Positions 49,897 to 59,032 are shown, counted from the stretch's first letter. The stretch: 64,000 nucleotides of DNA from Streptomyces cylindrosporus (GCF_022698165.1 NZ_JALDAY010000017.1:1-64000), one strand, 5' to 3'. Notes: generated by a model not told the origin, from the sequence alone. Numbers and translations are program-made.

Positions 49897-51212
49897 CCGA
49901 CCCCGCCATCGACGCCGAAGCGCTCCGGGAGCGGGCCCTGACCACCCTCACCACCGCCCGTGCCCGCACCACGCTGCTGACCAGCTGCGTCGAGGACCCC
50001 GACCTCACCGCCCAGCACTCGCCGCTGATGTCCCCGCTGGTCTGGGACCTCGCCCACATCGGCAACCAGGAGGAGCTGTGGCTGCTGCGGGCCGTCGCCG
50101 GCCGGGACGCGATGCGCCCCGAGATCGACGGCCTGTACGACGCCTTCGAGCACCCGCGTTCCGAACGCCCGTCGCTGCCGCTGCTGCCGCCCGGCGAGGC
50201 CCGCGCTTACGCGGCCGAGGTGCGCGGCCGGGTGATGGACGTGCTGGAGAGCGCCGACTTCCACGGGACGCGGCTGACGGAGGCGGGCTTCGCCTTCGGG
50301 ATGATCGCTCAGCACGAACAGCAGCACGACGAAACGATGCTGATCACCCATCAGCTGCGGAAGGGCCCGCAGGCCCTGACCGCCCCGGATCCGGAGCCGG
50401 TCCCGCTGTTCACCGGCCCGTCCGAAGTCCTCGTCCCCGGCGGCCCGTTCACCATGGGCACCTCCACCGAGCCGTGGGCGCTGGACAACGAACGCCCGGC
50501 GCACCGGCGCGAGGTGGCCCCCTTCCACATCGACACGACACCGGTCACCAACGGCGCCTACCAGGCGTTCATCGAGGACGGCGGCTACGACAACGAGCGC
50601 TGGTGGACCGCGGCCGGCTGGGCGCACATCCGCGAACACTCCATCCACGCACCGCTGTTCTGGAAGCGCGACGGCAAGCAGTGGCTGCGGCGCCGCTTCG
50701 GCGTCACCGAGGTGGTGCCGGCCGACGAGCCCGTGCTGCACGTGAGCTGGTACGAGGCCGACGCCTACGCCCGCTGGGCCGGCCGGCGGCTGCCCACCGA
50801 GGCCGAGTGGGAGAAGGCCGCCCGGCACGACCCGGCGACCGGCCGTTCGATGCGCTACCCGTGGGGCGACGCCGACCCGGCGCCGGAGCACGCCAACCTC
50901 GGCCAGCGCCATCTGCGCCCGGCCCCGGCGGGCAGCTACCCGGCCGGTGAATCGCCGCTCGGCGTACGGCAGTTGATCGGCGACGTGTGGGAGTGGACCG
51001 CCAGCGACCTCACGCCCTACCCGGGCTTCCAGGCCTTCCCCTACAAGGAGTACTCGGAGGTGTTCTTCGGGCCGGAGTACAAGGTGCTGCGCGGCGGTTC
51101 GTTCGCCGTGGACCCGGTGGCCTGCCGGGGGACGTTCCGCAACTGGGACTACCCGATCCGGCGGCAGATCTTCTCAGGGTTCCGCACCGCCCGGTCCGCG
51201 GGGGCCGTCTGA
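49893..51212 (+). CDS. egtB: Ergothioneine sulfoxide synthase EgtB
   Basis: A 439-residue non-heme iron enzyme that joins hercynine and gamma-Glu-Cys with O2. The N-terminal DinB-like part supplies iron ligands in WDLAHIGNQEE and AQHEQQHDETM (HxxxH). The C-terminal FGE-sulfatase domain includes VPGGPFTMGTSTEPWALDNERP, WYEADAYARWAGRRLPTEAEWE and GDVWEWTASD. The length is normal. It overlaps egtA (ATGA) and egtC (TGATG). Confidence 0.95.
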   Translation: MTDPAIDAEALRERALTTLTTARARTTLLTSCVEDPDLTAQHSPLMSPLVWDLAHIGNQEELWLLRAVAGRDAMRPEIDGLYDAFEHPRSERPSLPLLPPGEARAYAAEVRGRVMDVLESADFHGTRLTEAGFAFGMIAQHEQQHDETMLITHQLRKGPQALTAPDPEPVPLFTGPSEVLVPGGPFTMGTSTEPWALDNERPAHRREVAPFHIDTTPVTNGAYQAFIEDGGYDNERWWTAAGWAHIREHSIHAPLFWKRDGKQWLRRRFGVTEVVPADEPVLHVSWYEADAYARWAGRRLPTEAEWEKAARHDPATGRSMRYPWGDADPAPEHANLGQRHLRPAPAGSYPAGESPLGVRQLIGDVWEWTASDLTPYPGFQAFPYKEYSEVFFGPEYKVLRGGSFAVDPVACRGTFRNWDYPIRRQIFSGFRTARSAGAV

Positions 51213-52003
51213 TGTGCCGTCACCTGGCCTATCTGGGACCCGAGGAGCCGCTCGGCAGACTCCTCGTGGAGCCCGCGCACAGCCTGTACCGGCAGTCGTG
51301 GGAACCCCGGCGACAGCGGTACGGGACGGTCAACGCCGATGGTTTCGGGGTGGGTTGGTACGCCGAGGGCGACCCGGTGCCGGCCCGCTACCGCCGGGCC
51401 GGGCCCATCTGGGCGGACCTGTCCTTCGCCGACCTGGCGCGGGTGATCCGCACCGGGGCGCTGCTGGCCGCCGTACGCGACGCGACCCTGTCGGGTGCCG
51501 ACGCCGAGGCCGCGGCGGCGCCCTATGCGAGCGGGCCGTGGCTGTTCAGCCACAACGGTGCGGTCAAGGGGTGGCCGCGTTCGCTGTCCCCGCTCGTGCC
51601 GAGCCTGCCCGCGGCGGATGTGCTCTCACTGGAGGCGCGAAACGACTCCGCGCTGGTGTGGGCGCTGGTCCTGGCGCGGCTGCGGGGCGGTGACGAGGAA
51701 GGGCAGGCGCTGGCCGACACGGTGCTGGAGGTCGCCGAGGCGGCCCCCGGCTCCCGGCTGAACCTGCTGCTCACCAACGGCGAGAGCATCACCGCCACCA
51801 CCTGGGGCGACACCCTCTGGTACCTCCACCGACCCGGCCGCGGCACCGTCGTGGCCTCCGAGCCCTACGACGACGACCCGCACTGGCAGGAGGTCCCCGA
51901 CCGCACCCTCCTCGCGGCGAGCCGCACCGACGTACTGCTGACGCCTCTGAAAGAGCCGAGCGACACCTTGGCCACCGCACTGCCGAAGGAGCCCCGTACG
52001 TGA
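51212..52003 (+). CDS. egtC: Ergothioneine amidohydrolase EgtC
   Basis: A 263-residue class II glutamine amidotransferase-like Ntn hydrolase. Cys2 directly after the initiator Met (MCRHLAYLG) is the catalytic residue. GTVNADGFGVGWYAEG and FSHNGAVKGW follow, as in the family. It removes glutamate from the sulfoxide intermediate. It is translationally coupled on both sides. Confidence 0.94.
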   Translation: MCRHLAYLGPEEPLGRLLVEPAHSLYRQSWEPRRQRYGTVNADGFGVGWYAEGDPVPARYRRAGPIWADLSFADLARVIRTGALLAAVRDATLSGADAEAAAAPYASGPWLFSHNGAVKGWPRSLSPLVPSLPAADVLSLEARNDSALVWALVLARLRGGDEEGQALADTVLEVAEAAPGSRLNLLLTNGESITATTWGDTLWYLHRPGRGTVVASEPYDDDPHWQEVPDRTLLAASRTDVLLTPLKEPSDTLATALPKEPRT

Positions 52004-52962
52004 GTCCGTTCCTTCTCACCCGCACCCTGCCCGAGGACGCCACGGACGCGGCGCTGCGCGCCGACGTCCACCACGGCCTCACGGGCACCCCCAAGACGCT
52101 GCCGCCGAAATGGTTCTACGACGCCCACGGCAGCGAGCTGTTCGAGCAGATCACCGAACTGCCCGAGTACTACCCCACCCGCGCCGAGCGGGAGATCCTC
52201 ATCGCCCGCTCCGGCGAGATCGCCGCGGCGACGCACGCCCGCACCCTGGTCGAGCTCGGCTCCGGATCCTCGGAGAAGACGCGGTACCTGCTCGACGCGC
52301 TGACCGGGCTGCACACGTACGTGCCCGTCGACGTCAGCGAGAGCGCGCTCACGCAGGCCGGACAGGCGCTCGTCGCGGAGCGTCCCGGGCTCCAGGTGCA
52401 CGCCCTGATCGCCGACTTCACGGCGGGCCTCACCCTGCCGGACACGCCGGGCCCCCGGCTGCTCGCCTTCCTCGGCGGCACGATCGGCAACCTGCTGCCG
52501 GCCGAACGCGCCGCCTTCTTCGCCGCCGTCCGCTCACTCCTGTCCCCCGGTGACGCGCTGCTGCTCGGCACCGACCTGGTGAAGGACGAGAAGGTGCTCG
52601 TCGAGGCGTACGACGACGCGGCCGGGGTGACGGCGGCGTTCAACAAGAACGTGCTCACCGTCGTCAACCGCGAGCTGCACGCCGACTTCGATCCCGGCGC
52701 CTTCGACCATGTCGCCCTGTGGGACGCCGCGAACGAGTGGATCGAGATGCGGCTGCGCTCCCGCACCGCACAGACGGTGAAGATCCCCGCGCTGGACCTC
52801 GCCGTCGACTTCGCCGAGGGCGAGGAGCTGCGCACCGAGGTGTCGGCGAAGTTCCGCAAGGAGGGCGTGCGGGCCGAGCTGGCCGCGGCGGGACTGGATC
52901 TCGCGCACTGGTGGACGGACCAGGAGGGCCGCTTCGCGCTGTCGCTGAGCGTGGCGCGCTGA
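52000..52962 (+). CDS. egtD: Histidine N-alpha-methyltransferase EgtD
   Basis: A 320-residue SAM-dependent enzyme that trimethylates histidine to hercynine. It shows PPKWFYDAHGSELFEQITELPEYYPTR at the N-terminus, the SAM-binding LVELGSGSSEKTRYLLDAL, and LLAFLGGTIGNLLP. The GTG start overlaps the egtC stop by four bases. With it the operon makes every step from His and Glu/Cys to the sulfoxide; the lyase EgtE is not in this window. Confidence 0.95.
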   Translation: MSPFLLTRTLPEDATDAALRADVHHGLTGTPKTLPPKWFYDAHGSELFEQITELPEYYPTRAEREILIARSGEIAAATHARTLVELGSGSSEKTRYLLDALTGLHTYVPVDVSESALTQAGQALVAERPGLQVHALIADFTAGLTLPDTPGPRLLAFLGGTIGNLLPAERAAFFAAVRSLLSPGDALLLGTDLVKDEKVLVEAYDDAAGVTAAFNKNVLTVVNRELHADFDPGAFDHVALWDAANEWIEMRLRSRTAQTVKIPALDLAVDFAEGEELRTEVSAKFRKEGVRAELAAAGLDLAHWWTDQEGRFALSLSVAR

Positions 52963-52985
52963 GCGTGGCGCGCTGACCTCTCCAT

Positions 52986-53026
52986 ACGGCGGGGCGGGTG
53001 GACCGGACGGACACCCACCCCGCCGT
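52986..53026. terminator. Terminator hairpin after egtD
   Basis: 52986-53000 pairs with 53012-53026 with one mismatch in 15 bp around an 11-base loop. It lies 24 bases after the egtD stop and is followed by C/G-rich sequence. Confidence 0.75.
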
Positions 53027-53128
53027 CGTGCCCCCGCGCGAATGACGGTCAGTTTTCGAGAAGCCTCCGCCCGTTGCCGGTTCCTAGCATGGGATCGTCC
53101 CCATCCGGACCGGCCCAGGAGGCACCCC

Positions 53129-53605
53129 ATGAAGCGCACGCAGACGCCCGCCGAGACCACCTCCGCGACCGAGAAGTCGTACGACGGATTCACGGACGAG
53201 GAGCGCGGCGCCATGAAGGAGCGCGCGCAGGAGCTGAAGGCGGCCGCGCGGCGTGGGTCGCGGGCGGGCAAGGCCGATCCCGAGGCCGAGGTGCTCGCGA
53301 AGATCGCCGAGATGACGGACGCGGACCGGGTGCTCGCCGAGCGGATCCACGCGATCGTCAGGGAGAGCGCGCCGGAACTGTCGCCGAAGCTCTGGTATGG
53401 GATGCCCGCGTACGCCAGGAACGGCAAGGTCGTCTGCTTCTTCCAGGCCGCGCAGAAGTTCAAGGCGCGGTACGCCACGCTCGGCTTCAACGACGAGGCG
53501 CGGCTCGACGAGGGCTCCGTGTGGCCGACCGCGTTCGCGGTACGGGAGTTGACTGCCGAGGACGAGGCGCTGGTCGCCGCGCTGGTCAAGAGGGCGGTGG
53601 GCTGA
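53129..53605 (+). CDS. DUF1801/YdhG-like iron-chaperone-fold protein
   Basis: A 158-residue protein. Its first 55 residues are charged (FTDEERGAMKERAQELKAAARRG). The domain follows with SPKLWYGMPAYARNGKVVCFFQAAQKFKARYATLGF, the W-x-G-M-P-A-Y motif of DUF1801 (frataxin-like fold). The function in bacteria is unclear. The start is ATG 53129 with AGGAGG eight bases upstream. It overlaps the convergent LacI gene by 20 bp. Confidence 0.82.
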   Translation: MKRTQTPAETTSATEKSYDGFTDEERGAMKERAQELKAAARRGSRAGKADPEAEVLAKIAEMTDADRVLAERIHAIVRESAPELSPKLWYGMPAYARNGKVVCFFQAAQKFKARYATLGFNDEARLDEGSVWPTAFAVRELTAEDEALVAALVKRAVG

Positions 53606-54605
53606 GGCCGGGCGGCGGTGCCGTGCTGCCGCGCACCTCGAGGGACGGGGCCGCGAGGTCGACCCGGGCCGGGCGGCCCGGGTCCGCGATCCGGTCGAGG
53701 AGGTGCTGGGCGGCGCGTCGGCCGACGTCGTGGCCGGCGTTGTCCACGGTGGTGAGCCACAGGTGGCGCAGCTGGGAGAGGTACGTGTTGTCGTAGCCGA
53801 CCAGGGACAGGTCCCGGGGCACGACCAGTCCGGTCTCCTCGGCCGCCGACAGGGCGCCGACGCAGGTCACGTCGTTGACGGCGAAGACGGCGGTCGGGCG
53901 CTGGGGGCGGTTCAGGAGGCGGACGGTGGCCCGGTAGCCGCCCTCCTCCGTGAGGTCGCCCTGTTCCACCACGGCCGATCCGGCCAGGCCGTGCTCCCGC
54001 ATCGTGGTCTCGAAGCTGCGGCGGCGCAGCTCGCCGATGGCGCCCCGGCCCGCGATGTGGGCGATGCGCCGGTGGCCGAGGGCGATGAGGTGTTCGGTGG
54101 CCAGGCGGGCGCCGAGTCCGTCGTCGCCCGCGACGATGTCGACCGCGGGCAGGTCGGGTTCCCGGGTGCCCGCGACGACGGTGGGGACACGGGCGGCCGC
54201 GGTGCGCAGCACGCCGGGGTCCTGCAGGGTGCCGACGGCGACCAGGCCGTCGACGCGCAGCTCGGTGAAGGTGTGGGTGAGGTCCTCGCCGAGGCGCCGG
54301 TTGAGGTGGCCGTCGGCGAGCAGCACGTGCAGCCCGCTGTCGTACAGGCGGGCGTGGAGTCCGTCGAGGAGGTCCACGAACCAGGGGTTGCGCATGTCGT
54401 TGAGGAGCACGCCCACGGTGCGGGTGCGGCGCTCGCTGAGGCTGCGGGCGGCGGCGTTGGGCCGGTAGCCGAGCTCCTCGACGGCCGTGAGGACGGCCTG
54501 CCGTTTCTCGGGCCGGACCTGCTCCGAGCCGCGCAGCACCAGCGAGACCAGCGACTTCGAGACACCGGCGCGCTCGGCGACGTCGCGGATCGTGGGCGGC
54601 TTCAT
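53586..54605 (-). CDS. LacI-family transcriptional repressor
   Basis: A 339-residue regulator. The N-terminal HTH is TIRDVAERAGVSKSLVSLVLRGSEQVRPEKRQAVLTAVEELGY and the sugar-binding core follows (VGVLLNDMRNPWFVDLLDGLH, PTAVFAVNDVTCVGAL). The start at ATG 54605 is fixed by the HTH position. A near-palindrome TGGACCGTTCCA directly upstream (54609-54620) and TGGACCGGTCCA before the divergent oxidoreductase point to autoregulation and control of the sugar locus. The effector is unknown. Confidence 0.9.
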   Translation of the reverse strand: MKPPTIRDVAERAGVSKSLVSLVLRGSEQVRPEKRQAVLTAVEELGYRPNAAARSLSERRTRTVGVLLNDMRNPWFVDLLDGLHARLYDSGLHVLLADGHLNRRLGEDLTHTFTELRVDGLVAVGTLQDPGVLRTAAARVPTVVAGTREPDLPAVDIVAGDDGLGARLATEHLIALGHRRIAHIAGRGAIGELRRRSFETTMREHGLAGSAVVEQGDLTEEGGYRATVRLLNRPQRPTAVFAVNDVTCVGALSAAEETGLVVPRDLSLVGYDNTYLSQLRHLWLTTVDNAGHDVGRRAAQHLLDRIADPGRPARVDLAAPSLEVRGSTAPPPGLSPPPS

Positions 54606-54608
54606 CCT

Positions 54609-54620
54609 TGGACCGTTCCA
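54609..54620. promoter_or_regulatory. LacI operator 1
   Basis: TGGACCGTTCCA differs from a perfect palindrome at one base pair and lies four bases upstream of the lacI ATG, so binding would block its own expression. Confidence 0.62.
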
Positions 54621-54689
54621 TAGTCCTTGCGGCCTTGTAAAGACCTTGACACGTGGAGCTATGCGCTCCATCGTGTGGCTTCAAGATTC

Positions 54690-54701
54690 TGGACCGGTCC
54701 A
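54690..54701. promoter_or_regulatory. LacI operator 2
   Basis: TGGACCGGTCCA is a perfect 12-bp palindrome 16 bases before the GTG of the Gfo/Idh oxidoreductase. It is the best-conserved of three similar sites in this locus. Confidence 0.7.
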
Positions 54702-54717
54702 ATGAAGGGCAGTCATC

Positions 54718-55869
54718 GTGAGTACGCTCGGCGTCGCCGTCGTGGGATTCGGCTGGATGGGACGGGTGCACACCCAGGCGTACGCCCGTGTCCTGCACCA
54801 TTTCCCGCAGCTGTCCGTCCGTCCGGAGCTGGTCTCCGTGGCCGACGAGGTGCCAGGCCGTCCCGAGGAGGCCGTGGCGCAGTACGGCTTCGCCTCCGGG
54901 GTGCGTGACTGGCGGGAGGTGGCGGCCGATCCGCGGGTGCGGGCGGTCAGCATCACCGCGCCGAACTTCCTGCACCGGGAGATCGGCGTCGCGATGGCCG
55001 AGGCCGGCAAGCACATCTGGATCGAGAAGCCGGTCGGCCTGACCGCACAGGACGCCCGCGCGGTCGCCGACGCGGTCACCAAGTCGGGCGTCCAGGGCAC
55101 GGTCGGCTTCAACTACCGCAACGCTCCAGCGGTTTCGTACGCCCGCGAGCTGATCGCCTCCGGCGGGATCGGCACCGTCACGCACGTCCGCATCCGGCTG
55201 TTCAGCGATTACGCGGCGCACCCGGAGTCCGCACTGACCTGGCGTTACGAGCGTGAGCGCGGCGGCAGCGGGGTGCTGGGCGACCTGGCCTCGCACGGCG
55301 TGGACCTGGCCCGCTTCCTGCTCGGCGACATCGCCTCGCTGGCCGCCGACACGGCCGTGTTCATCCCGGAGCGGGCCCGGCCCACCGGCGCGACCGCGGG
55401 CCACACGCGGGCCGCGGGCGGCGAGTTGGGCCCGGTGGAGAACGAGGACTACGTCAACTGCCTGCTCCGCTTCGCCTCCGGCGCCCGCGGTGTCCTGGAG
55501 GCCTGCCGGGTCTCGGTCGGCGAGCAGAACAACTACGGCTTCGAGGTGCACGGCACCAAGGGCGCGGTCTTCTGGGACTTCCGCCGGATGGGCGAGATCG
55601 CCGTCAGCCGCGGCACCGCCTACCAGGACCAGCCCGTCAGCACGGTCTTCGTCGGGCCCGGGCAGGGCGAGTACGCGGCCTTCCAGCCCGGCGCGGCCAA
55701 TCCCATGGGCTACGACGACCTCAAGGTGATCGAGGCGCACAACTTCCTGCGGTCCGTCGCCGAGAACTCCCCGCACGGGGCGACCCTCGCCGACGCCGTG
55801 CACAGCGCGACCGCCCTGGACGCCATGGTCCGGTCGGCCGAGCAGGGCAGCTGGGTGAGCCTGGCATGA
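54718..55869 (+). CDS. Gfo/Idh/MocA-family oxidoreductase (inositol/sugar dehydrogenase-like)
   Basis: A 383-residue NAD(P)-dependent sugar or inositol dehydrogenase-like protein. The Rossmann start is LGVAVVGFGWMGRVHTQAYAR, EKPVGLT carries the typical catalytic-region Lys, and GGSGVLGDLASHGVDLARFLLG provides the second-domain Asp and His. The start is GTG 54718 with AAGGGCAG upstream, behind LacI operator 2. A start codon overlapping its stop (ATGA at 55866) belongs to the decayed reading frame that follows. Confidence 0.88.
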   Translation: MSTLGVAVVGFGWMGRVHTQAYARVLHHFPQLSVRPELVSVADEVPGRPEEAVAQYGFASGVRDWREVAADPRVRAVSITAPNFLHREIGVAMAEAGKHIWIEKPVGLTAQDARAVADAVTKSGVQGTVGFNYRNAPAVSYARELIASGGIGTVTHVRIRLFSDYAAHPESALTWRYERERGGSGVLGDLASHGVDLARFLLGDIASLAADTAVFIPERARPTGATAGHTRAAGGELGPVENEDYVNCLLRFASGARGVLEACRVSVGEQNNYGFEVHGTKGAVFWDFRRMGEIAVSRGTAYQDQPVSTVFVGPGQGEYAAFQPGAANPMGYDDLKVIEAHNFLRSVAENSPHGATLADAVHSATALDAMVRSAEQGSWVSLA

Positions 55870-56229
55870 GCGCCGTGCGCATCGGGGTCGTAGGTGTGAG
55901 CACGCCGCACCGGTGGGTGTCCGGAGCCGAGGTCACGTATGTCGCCGACGTCGGCAACGCCCCGTGTGAGGGTCTCGTCCGACCAGGTGGGCGCCGCTGC
56001 GCGGAGGCCCTTGGGCGGTAACGCCTCCACCGTCGAGGCCCCGGGGTCGGGCCGCGTCGTCACCACCGGCCTCAAGCCCCCCCACCCTCTGCGGAGGCAC
56101 CGCGACCTCGAAGGCCCGCTGATGAACAGCGAGTTCAACGGCCGTCCGGAGCGCGCCGCCGAGAGGGAGGCCGCTTGCCGGCGCTCGTCGCGGCCTGCGT
56201 CTTCGTCTGGGAGGGGCGCGGCCGGCGCG
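55866..56229 (+). pseudogene. Decayed gene(s) after the oxidoreductase; coupled start but only 51 codons
   Basis: An ATG at 55866 overlaps the oxidoreductase stop, as in a real operon, and begins MSAVRIGVVGVSTPHRW, like a Rossmann-fold dehydrogenase N-terminus. The frame ends at TAA 56019-56021 after 51 codons. Sequence after codon 18 loses that resemblance; ADVGNAPCEGLVRPGGRRC faintly recalls an ROK-kinase metal site, but this is weak. The remaining 208 bp up to the binding-protein stop has no credible gene. I read it as the residue of one or more deletions. Confidence 0.5.
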
Positions 56230-57486
56230 TCAGTCCAGGCGGTTCAGGATCTCCGTGATCCGCTTTGAGGCACGGCGTGCCTCGGTCGCCGGGTCGGCCC
56301 CCAGCAGGACCTTGGTCATGTACGGCTTGATCGGGTTGTCGGCCTCGACGGCGCCCCACTGAGGCGTGCTCGGAGTAGCCCGGCCCCGCGCGGCCCCGGC
56401 CGCCATGGCCGCGACCCCCTCCTCGTCGGCGACGGACTCGGCGAGCTTCTTCTTGTTCGGGACGTAGTTCATGGTCCGGGCGAGCTCGGTGTCCCACTTG
56501 GCGCCGGTGAGCGCGGCCACCACCGCGACGGCGCCCTCCCGTTCGCCGGTGTTGTTCGGTACGACGAGGTCGGAGCCGCCGGTGAAGACCGCGCCGGGCG
56601 CCGCCGCGGTCCTGCCCGGTACCGGGAAGAAGCCCAACTTCCCTTCCAGGTCCGGGTTCTGCTGCACGACCGTACGGGCGAGTCCGGGTACCGCCACGAT
56701 CTGCGCGACCCGCCCCTTGGCGAACACGCCCGCCTGGGGCGGGTGTTCCTCGTCCGCGCGGGCCGGGCCGTCACCGAGGGCGTGCAGGCGCCGGTAGTGG
56801 TCCATGCCGCGCAGGGCGGCCGGGGTGTCCAGCGTGCCGCGCCAGCCACCGCCGTTGCCGCCGTCGTCCGCGAGGTCGCCGCCCTCGTCCCAGATGAAGC
56901 CCGCGAGGGTGTACCAGTCCTGCCCGGCGAGGTAAATGCCCTGGTTGCCGCCGGAGTTGAGCCGCTCGGTGACGGTGAGCCACTCGTCGCGGGTGCGCGG
57001 CGGGGTCTTCACGCCGGCCCGGGCGAAGAGGTCCTTGCGGTAGACGACGACGCGGTTGGCGGCGTACCAGGGGATGCCGTACTGGTGGGACAGGGACTGT
57101 CCGGGTTCGGCGAGGCCCGGCAGCCAGTCGTCGCGGCCCCAACGCAGCGCGGACTCCAGGGTCAGGTCGAGCAGCCGGTCGCCCTCCACGTACTGCGGGA
57201 CCTGGGTGTTGCCGACCTCGATGACGTCGGGCCCCTGTCCCGAGTCGGCGTCGAGCGCGGCCTGCACCTTCTGGCCGATGCCGGTCCACTGCTGGATGCG
57301 GATGTCCAGCCGCAGGTTCGAGTGCTCGTGCTCGAAGGCCTCGGTGAACCGGCGCAGGAAGGCCGGTGAGGCGCTGTCCTTCATCAGCCACATGGTGACG
57401 GTGCGGCGGTCGGACCCGTGCGGTACGAGTCCGCACGCGCCGACGAGACCGAGCGGGGCCAGGGCGAGGAGGCTGCGGCGTCTCAC
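56230..57486 (-). CDS. ABC transporter sugar-binding lipoprotein, orphan
   Basis: A 418-residue extracellular solute-binding protein family 1. The lipoprotein signal is VRRRSLLALAPLGLVGACGL with the lipobox Cys. The body has TVTMWLMKDSASPAFLRRF, GPDVIEVGNTQVPQYVEG, GIPWYAANRVVVYRKDLF and TGGSDLVVPNNT, characteristic of carbohydrate receptors. The start is GTG 57486 with AGGAC upstream. No permease or ATPase gene is adjacent, which is unusual. They may have been deleted (see 55866-56229) or be supplied in trans with a shared ATPase. Confidence 0.87.
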   Translation of the reverse strand: MRRRSLLALAPLGLVGACGLVPHGSDRRTVTMWLMKDSASPAFLRRFTEAFEHEHSNLRLDIRIQQWTGIGQKVQAALDADSGQGPDVIEVGNTQVPQYVEGDRLLDLTLESALRWGRDDWLPGLAEPGQSLSHQYGIPWYAANRVVVYRKDLFARAGVKTPPRTRDEWLTVTERLNSGGNQGIYLAGQDWYTLAGFIWDEGGDLADDGGNGGGWRGTLDTPAALRGMDHYRRLHALGDGPARADEEHPPQAGVFAKGRVAQIVAVPGLARTVVQQNPDLEGKLGFFPVPGRTAAAPGAVFTGGSDLVVPNNTGEREGAVAVVAALTGAKWDTELARTMNYVPNKKKLAESVADEEGVAAMAAGAARGRATPSTPQWGAVEADNPIKPYMTKVLLGADPATEARRASKRITEILNRLD

Positions 57487-57570
57487 GTTGGGTCCTGTTC
57501 TGTCTGGCGGACAGGGCGAGGGGCCCGACATGGGGGGACGAGCACAGGGCTCGAACGGGTGTGCTGGATT

Positions 57571-57584
57571 TTGGTATGGACCAA
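57571..57584. promoter_or_regulatory. Candidate LacI operator 3 upstream of the binding protein
   Basis: TTGGTATGGACCAA has TTGGT/ACCAA arms and contains the GGACCA half-site of the two better operators. It lies about 85 bp upstream of the binding-protein start, so the LacI protein may also control the binding-protein gene. Confidence 0.45.
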
Positions 57585-57716
57585 TGCCGGGGGTCAAGGG
57601 GTGCCGGGCCCACGGAACCGACGTCTCGCGCTCCGTCGCAGCTTGGGGCACGGTGGAGTGACGCGTGACACACGTGACGCTCCGGTCATCACGGACGTAC
57701 GGAGAGGAGCACCCGC

Positions 57717-57932
57717 ATGTCGAACCACACCTACCGGGTCACCGAGATCGTCGGTACCTCGCCCGAAGGTGTCGACGAGGCGATCCGTAACGGCATCAGC
57801 CGCGCCTCGCAGACCCTGCGCAATCTGGACTGGTTCGAGGTGACCCAGGTCAGGGGGCAGATCGAGGAGGGGCGCATCGCGCACTGGCAGGTCGGCCTGA
57901 AGGTGGGTTTCCGGCTGGACGAGTCGGACTGA
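57717..57932 (+). CDS. Dodecin (flavin-storage protein)
   Basis: A 71-residue dodecin, which forms hollow dodecamers that store FMN/FAD. It shows YRVTEIVGTSPEGVDEAIRNGISRAS, the conserved Trp in LDWFEVTQVRGQIEEG and VGLKVGFRLDES. The length is exact for the family. AGGAGC before the ATG 57717 is the ribosome-binding site. Confidence 0.93.
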   Translation: MSNHTYRVTEIVGTSPEGVDEAIRNGISRASQTLRNLDWFEVTQVRGQIEEGRIAHWQVGLKVGFRLDESD

Positions 57933-57950
57933 CCGCCGCCGCCCCGCGGT

Positions 57951-58442
57951 TCAGGTCCGCCCCTCCCCCTCCTGCGCCGCCTCCAGCGCGGCCGACGGGG
58001 CGGTCCACCGTGCCCGTACGACCGTGAACCCGGCCCGTTCGGCGTCCTCGCAGACCAGCTCGTCGTCGTCCACGAGCACCCGGATCTCCCGGGTACGGGC
58101 GAGGCGGCTCAGGATCTCCAGCTTGGTGCGGCGGGCGGGTCTGCGGTCGTCGTTGCGCCGCATGTGGACCCGCCCTTCGGGCAGCCCCTGCGCGGTGAGC
58201 CAGTCGAGGGTGTCGCGCCGGCAGCGCTCGGGCCGCCCGGTCAGATAGACGATCTCGCACTCCTCGGCGTTCGCCAGCACCAGCTCGACGCCCTCCGGGA
58301 TCGGCGGGTCGGCGGGCGCGGCGGCGAAGAACCCGTCCCAGTCCCGCGGCCTGCGCTCCAGGAACCGCTGCCGATGACTGGTGTCGGCAAGGGTGTTGTC
58401 CAGGTCGAAGACGGCGACGGGGCGAGCGCTGCGATCGGTCAC
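57951..58442 (-). CDS. HAD-family phosphatase (class IIIB/PNKP-like)
   Basis: A 163-residue HAD protein with motif I FDLDNTLAD (DxDxT/N), motif II YLTGRPERCR and motif IV VLVDDDELVCEDAERAG. It likely removes a phosphate from a small molecule or nucleic-acid end. GTG 58442 is the start. No operon partner is present; it converges with dodecin, 18 bp apart. Confidence 0.85.
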   Translation of the reverse strand: MTDRSARPVAVFDLDNTLADTSHRQRFLERRPRDWDGFFAAAPADPPIPEGVELVLANAEECEIVYLTGRPERCRRDTLDWLTAQGLPEGRVHMRRNDDRRPARRTKLEILSRLARTREIRVLVDDDELVCEDAERAGFTVVRARWTAPSAALEAAQEGEGRT

Positions 58443-58554
58443 ACACCCACCCTAGACAGCCACCACCACCGCGGACGGCGGCAGCGGCGAGCGCGGCTGC
58501 GGTCCGACGGACCCGGTGGCGCGGGCCGTGCGGTGTATCGATCATGCTTCTCCC

Positions 58555-58977
58555 ATGCCATCCGCCTTCCCCTCCCCCCGCCGGTCCCTGATCGGTGCGG
58601 CCGGGCAGCGCCCCTGCACGCTCGTCGTGTGCCGGGGCTGCTGCTGCGGCGACCCGCGCAAGCACCCCGGAACCGACCACGCCTGGCAGCTGGAACGGCT
58701 GCGCGCCGCAGCGGCCGAGCACGGCTTCCTGGTCCGTACGACCGACTGCCTCGGCCCCTGCGATCAGGCCAACGTCGTCGTCGTACAGCCCTCGGCCGCG
58801 GGCCGCCGGGCCGGCGGCAGGGCCACCTGGGTCGGTTTCGCCATGGACGACGACTGCACGGACGAGCTGATCGGCTGGGCGGCGGCGGGCGGACCGGGCC
58901 TGGCGCAGCCGCCGGTGGCACTGGAGCTGCAGTTCGTCCGGCCACCGCGGGACGCCCGGGTGCGCAGCCGCCGCTGA
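58555..58977 (+). CDS. Thioredoxin-like (2Fe-2S) ferredoxin-domain protein
   Basis: A 140-residue protein with the Cys pattern CRGCCCGDPRKH and, 34 residues on, TTDCLGPCDQANVVVV. The CxxC/C-x3-C layout is that of thioredoxin-fold [2Fe-2S] ferredoxins. Additional C-terminal residues (GWAAAGGPGLAQPP) are non-descript. The start is uncertain: ATG 58555 gives the domain with a short leader, and no clear ribosome-binding site is visible. Possible electron transfer role. Confidence 0.75.
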   Translation: MPSAFPSPRRSLIGAAGQRPCTLVVCRGCCCGDPRKHPGTDHAWQLERLRAAAAEHGFLVRTTDCLGPCDQANVVVVQPSAAGRRAGGRATWVGFAMDDDCTDELIGWAAAGGPGLAQPPVALELQFVRPPRDARVRSRR

Positions 58978-59032
58978 TGCGGCCACAGGTCCGAGCGAGG
59001 AATCCTGGGAGCTCCTGAGCGTTGAACCCTGC

